This document shows positions 22,787 to 25,712 of a DNA stretch of 25,712 nt, one piece after another; within the stretch, counting starts at the first letter, position 1, and each line of letters opens with the position of its first letter. The stretch lies in NCBI GenBank assembly GCA_024681275.1, contig JAILBD010000133.1, positions 1-25,712 on the forward strand. The letters run 5' to 3'. The stretch is from Erysipelotrichaceae bacterium. GTDB lineage: Bacteria > Bacillota_I > Bacilli_A > Erysipelotrichales > Erysipelotrichaceae. A program made the translations under genes and the position numbers. Below the pieces are notes generated by a model. It was given only the letters and a program-made list of their open reading frames with translations, was not told the DNA's origin and made no database searches.

Positions 22787-23491
22787 ATGGTCAATAACGT
22801 TACGATCGAGATCTGCATCGGCAATCTCGACGATGCCCTGAAGGCATCTGAATATCCGATCGACCGCATCGAACTCAATTCAGCTCTTGAACTCGGCGGA
22901 CTCACGCCTTCTTTGAACACGCTCAGATACCTGAAGGAACAGATCCCGACTCCGATCTGCTGCATGGTCAGACCAAGAGGCGGCGATTTCTTCTATACGG
23001 AAAACGAATATGAAGTCATGCTGAAAGATGCGGAAGAACTGCTCAAAGCCGGTGCCGACGGCATCGTCTTCGGCTTTCTGAATGAAGACAGGACGATCGA
23101 TCTGGAAAGGACGAAAAAGATGGTCCATCTCATCCATTCCTATCAGAAGGAAGCCGTCTTCCACAAAGCCTTTGACGAGATCGAAGATCTCGACACTGCC
23201 TGTAAACAGCTGATCGAAGCCGGCGTGGACAGGGTCCTCACCAGTGGCAAAGCCGTCTATCCCGACATCCTGAAAGGCTGTCAGACCATCCATGGACTTC
23301 ATCAGAAATACGGAAAGGATCTGCAGTTCCTCCCGGGAGGCGGCGTACGCATCGAAAACGTCCGGGACGTCATCAGGACCGCCGGATCCGGGCAGGTCCA
23401 CATGACCTCCAAAAAGGAATACCCGGGCGGCTACATCGGCCTCGATGAGAAACAGCTGCAGACGATCCTGGAACTGATCCGCACCTTATAA
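22787..23491 (+). CDS. cutC: CutC-family copper homeostasis protein
   Basis: A 234-residue TIM-barrel protein of the CutC family (the copper-tolerance family, not the choline TMA-lyase of the same name). Landmarks are RIELNSALELGGLTPS (about 27-42), MVRPRGGDFFYT, GADGIVFGFL, FHKAFDEI and VLTSGK, followed by LPGGGVR. The biochemical role is still unsettled; copper handling is the historical assignment and some relatives act on small organic substrates. ATG 22787 is chosen because the -10 box sits immediately before it and the family's usual N-terminus begins here; ATG 22772 would add five residues and lies upstream of the -10 box. The thermonuclease-like gene follows after 15 bases. Confidence 0.9.
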   Translation: MVNNVTIEICIGNLDDALKASEYPIDRIELNSALELGGLTPSLNTLRYLKEQIPTPICCMVRPRGGDFFYTENEYEVMLKDAEELLKAGADGIVFGFLNEDRTIDLERTKKMVHLIHSYQKEAVFHKAFDEIEDLDTACKQLIEAGVDRVLTSGKAVYPDILKGCQTIHGLHQKYGKDLQFLPGGGVRIENVRDVIRTAGSGQVHMTSKKEYPGGYIGLDEKQLQTILELIRTL

Positions 23492-23506
23492 AAGACCTTT
23501 TGCGAT

Positions 23507-24001
23507 ATGGCAAAAAAGAAGCGATCCAGACTGAAAGCCAGAACGAAGAGATACATCGCCTGCGCGATCAGTTTTCTTATCGTCGGCTGTGCCATATTCG
23601 CACTGCTCAAAAAGCCGGAGTACAGGATCTCACCGGCACCCTATACCCAGAAATACAAAGCCGTCTACCAGTATATCCACGACGGCGACACCGCCGTCTT
23701 CACCATTGACACAGGCGAAGAAGTCATCTGCCGCTTCCTGGCTGTCGACACGCCCGAGATCGGCGAAGAAGGCTTTGAAGAAGCCAAGCGCTTTACCGAC
23801 AACACGCTTGAGAAAGCGACGAACATCCTGCTGGAACTCGATCCCCACTCCGAGAAATACGACAAGTTCGACCGGCTCCTGGCCTGGGTCTGGGTGGATG
23901 GCGAACTCCTGCAGGAGAAACTCATTGAAAACGGATACGCCCAGATCCGATACATCTATAACGAATATCTGTATCTGGATCATCTGAATTCTTTGAAATA
24001 A
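23507..24001 (+). CDS. Membrane-anchored thermonuclease-like (SNase) protein
   Basis: A 164-residue protein with a basic N-terminus and one hydrophobic segment (about 16-34) without an obvious cleavage site, so the nuclease domain is probably tethered outside the cell. The SNase fold residues are retained: HDGDT (58-62), CRFLAVDTPE with R76, D81 and E84, and DKFDRLLAWVW with R123, matching R35, D40, E43 and R87 of staphylococcal nuclease. It should therefore be an active calcium-dependent nuclease. No clear ribosome site precedes the ATG, so translation may depend on cutC transcription and coupling. It has no obvious link to the sigma factor downstream. Confidence 0.87.
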   Translation: MAKKKRSRLKARTKRYIACAISFLIVGCAIFALLKKPEYRISPAPYTQKYKAVYQYIHDGDTAVFTIDTGEEVICRFLAVDTPEIGEEGFEEAKRFTDNTLEKATNILLELDPHSEKYDKFDRLLAWVWVDGELLQEKLIENGYAQIRYIYNEYLYLDHLNSLK

Positions 24002-24053
24002 TTGTGACCTGACAGGACAAAATCGTGTGCAGATAGATGAAAGGAGGGCAGCG

Positions 24054-24614
24054 ATGGAAGACCAAAAGATCATACAGCTGTATTTTGACCGCGATGAACA
24101 GGCCATAGCCGAGACGAAAAACAAATACGACAACTACTGTTTTTCAATTTCCCGGGCTATCCTGCACAATCAACAGGACTGCGAAGAAGCGGTCTCTGAC
24201 ACCTACCTGGCGACCTGGAACACCATACCGCCCCATCACCCCCTCAATCTGGCGACCTTCATCGGCAAGATCTGCCGCAGGCTCTCACTGAACAAGTGGC
24301 GCAGCCTGAGTGCGGAAAAACGAGGCGGCGGACAAGTCACCTTGTCCCTGGATGAACTGGAGGGATGTATCGGGGATGACAGGTCATTCTCCGAGACGCT
24401 GGAAGAAAAGTACCTTGCGGAAACGATCGACGAATTCCTTGCCTCAGTCAAAGAAAGCGAAAGAAGGGTTTTCGTCTGCCGCTACTGGTATTTCGATTCC
24501 ATCGAAGACATCTCGAAACGCTTTGGCTACACCTCCAGCAAGACCAAGATGATGCTGAAAAGGACCAGAGACAAACTGAAAGACTATCTGATCAAGGAAG
24601 GAGTATTATCATGA
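24054..24614 (+). CDS. ECF-type RNA polymerase sigma factor
   Basis: A 186-residue sigma-70 family protein of the extracytoplasmic-function class. Region 2 covers about 10-85 (DCEEAVSDTYLATWNTIP, then a FIGKICRRLSLNKWR region 2.4), a variable acidic linker follows, and region 4 is at about 125-180 (the FVCRYWYFDSIEDISKRFG helix-turn-helix). ATG 24054 is chosen because AAAGGAGG lies six bases upstream; the in-frame ATG at 24027 has no such site. The stop overlaps the start of the DUF4349 gene (ATGA), which is the typical arrangement of an ECF sigma factor and its membrane anti-sigma factor. I cannot identify a self-promoter in the 52-base gap upstream. Confidence 0.93.
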   Translation: MEDQKIIQLYFDRDEQAIAETKNKYDNYCFSISRAILHNQQDCEEAVSDTYLATWNTIPPHHPLNLATFIGKICRRLSLNKWRSLSAEKRGGGQVTLSLDELEGCIGDDRSFSETLEEKYLAETIDEFLASVKESERRVFVCRYWYFDSIEDISKRFGYTSSKTKMMLKRTRDKLKDYLIKEGVLS

Positions 24615-25690
24615 AAAACGAAAAACTCGTCGACGCCATCGGCATGATTGATGACAGATACATCGAAGAAGCACACGATAAAAAAAGAAAGAAGATCCAG
24701 CTGAACCTGCCGTGGAACGTTCTGGGCAAAGTCGCCGCAGCCGCCTGCGCCCTGCTGCTGGTGATCAACATCTTCCCGGTCATCTTCCACTCCTACAGTG
24801 GCAGCGCAAAAGAGAGCTACGACGAGGCAAAGCCGGCTGGCGCCAACGGTTCCTACTACAGCTACTCTTCAGACAGCGCTGCATTTGACGGCAATTATCT
24901 GGAGGAACCGGCGGAATACATGGCCGCTGACGAAGAAGCTTACTATGCGGCAGAGGCGGAAGCTCCATCTTATTCCGAAGATAAACCGCAAGCTCAGACG
25001 CAAGAGGAGTTGAGACAAAATAAAAAACTGATCCTGACCTCCTACATGACACTGGAGACCCAGGACCTCGACGGGCTTATGGAAAGCTTGCTGCCGACGA
25101 TCGAAAGATACGGCGGCTACGTTCAGAGATCATCGAGCGGCAACAGGGGAAGCACCCGCTACTACGATGCTTCGATCAGGATCCCGGCAGAAAGATACAA
25201 TGAGTTCCTGCAGGAGATCAAAGGCTCAGGAAACGCGGTCTACTATTCCGAAGAGACCAAGGATATCACCGATTCCTACACCGATATCCAGGCCAGACTC
25301 AGCTCCCTGAAAGCCCAGGAAGCCAAAGTCCTGGAATTCTATGACAGGGCGGAAGATCTCGAGGATCTGATGACCGTTGAAGCGAGACTCTCCGAGATCC
25401 GCTACCAGATCGAATACCTAGAAGCCCAGATCAAGAACTACGATCTGCTGGTCGCCTATTCGACGCTCAACCTGACGGTCAACGAGACCCAGGTCTATAC
25501 GCCGGTCACCACATCCTTCTTCGCAAGGCTGGGCCGCGCCTTCAGCAACGGCTTCCGCAGCTTCCTCAACGGCATCGAAGACTTCCTCATCGACGTCGTC
25601 TACAACATCTGGACCATCCTCTTCCTGGTCATCCTCGGCTTTGCCGGGTACAAACTCTGGAAGTTCATCAGAAACAGAAGGAACAAATAA
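24611..25690 (+). CDS. DUF4349 membrane protein, probable anti-sigma factor
   Basis: A 359-residue protein. The first 36 residues are cytoplasmic (LVDAIGMIDDRYIEEA and a basic patch) and resemble the sigma-binding tails of Firmicute anti-sigma proteins. A membrane helix follows (about 37-59), then an outside region with a Ser/Tyr/Ala/Glu-rich low-complexity linker (about 62-130), a DUF4349 domain (about 138-300) with a coiled-coil part (226-278), a second membrane helix (about 326-350) and a basic end. No zinc-binding HxxxCxxC motif is seen. Overlap with the sigma gene by 4 nt gives a fixed stoichiometry. Control of the sigma factor by an envelope signal is inference from this context. After the TAA only 22 bases remain in the window. 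Confidence 0.88.
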   Translation: MKNEKLVDAIGMIDDRYIEEAHDKKRKKIQLNLPWNVLGKVAAAACALLLVINIFPVIFHSYSGSAKESYDEAKPAGANGSYYSYSSDSAAFDGNYLEEPAEYMAADEEAYYAAEAEAPSYSEDKPQAQTQEELRQNKKLILTSYMTLETQDLDGLMESLLPTIERYGGYVQRSSSGNRGSTRYYDASIRIPAERYNEFLQEIKGSGNAVYYSEETKDITDSYTDIQARLSSLKAQEAKVLEFYDRAEDLEDLMTVEARLSEIRYQIEYLEAQIKNYDLLVAYSTLNLTVNETQVYTPVTTSFFARLGRAFSNGFRSFLNGIEDFLIDVVYNIWTILFLVILGFAGYKLWKFIRNRRNK

Positions 25691-25712
25691 TAATATAAGG
25701 ACTTGCCCATCC

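Noticed and set aside
22787..23491. CutC as choline trimethylamine-lyase
   Set aside because: That enzyme is a glycyl radical protein of over 800 residues. This is the small TIM-barrel family sharing only the name.
24001..24040. ECF-type self-promoter upstream of the sigma gene (TGACCT, CGTGTG)
   Set aside because: The spacing is only about 13 bases and the hexamers fit no ECF consensus well, so I do not annotate it.

Overview
The window looks like chromosomal DNA from a moderately GC-rich Firmicute. I lean towards Erysipelotrichia, because of the DUF1146 (YwzB)-type gene, the DRTGG-containing CBS-pyrophosphatase, the ECF sigma/DUF4349 pair, the UPF0158 and SIS families, and strong AGGAGG-type ribosome sites. 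That placement is inference from protein families, not from a marker gene. Genes are densely packed, with many 0-8 nt junctions. I see no insertion sequence, phage gene, CRISPR array or rRNA.

Layout. (1) 1-3490, minus: yrdC/sua5-type gene, ppaC (CBS-pyrophosphatase), nagA and the start of a DUF1146 membrane protein, all translationally coupled. (2) 3569-5363, plus: a UPF0158-GNAT fusion and a Nif3/DUF34 protein, followed by tRNA-Ala(CGC) at 5400-5475 with its own promoter and terminator. (3) 5558-8270, minus: two different alpha/beta-hydrolase esterases and an ATP-grasp ligase, closed by a strong terminator; I do not recognise this as a described pathway. (4) 8469-12552, minus: mutY, a Gfo/Idh/MocA oxidoreductase, a second nagA and murQ, which reads as a MurNAc/GlcNAc (cell-wall sugar) salvage operon headed by a DNA repair gene. 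(5) 12610-14787, minus: three tandem SIS-domain proteins of about 240 residues. (6) 14911-17697, plus: a 928-residue multi-cluster iron-sulfur flavoprotein, convergent with hypA and two hypB paralogues (17718-19406, minus), sharing a bidirectional terminator with hypA. (7) 19494-22742, minus: a MATE transporter, a zinc-less MDR oxidoreductase and a Cof-type HAD phosphatase. (8) 22787-25690, plus: CutC-family protein, membrane-anchored thermonuclease-like protein, then an ECF sigma factor overlapping a DUF4349 membrane protein that is probably its anti-sigma factor.

How the genes fit together. MurQ converts MurNAc-6-phosphate to GlcNAc-6-phosphate, and NagA deacetylates that to glucosamine-6-phosphate. 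Two divergent NagA copies sit about 8 kb apart, and the nearby SIS proteins may also handle phosphosugars. HypA/HypB are nickel-insertion factors, but no nickel enzyme and no hypCDEF are present here, so their client lies elsewhere.

Signals beyond the genes: a strong local excess of the tetranucleotide GATC; several perfect TATAAT boxes placed so that transcription would begin at or within a few bases of the start codon (cutC, yrdC, probably mutY); near-identical DNA blocks shared by the two hypB genes; and a perfect 14-bp palindrome in the divergent promoter region at 14788-14910. No intergenic stretch exceeds 300 bases; the longest, 8271-8468, holds a promoter, a cre-like operator candidate and a terminator.
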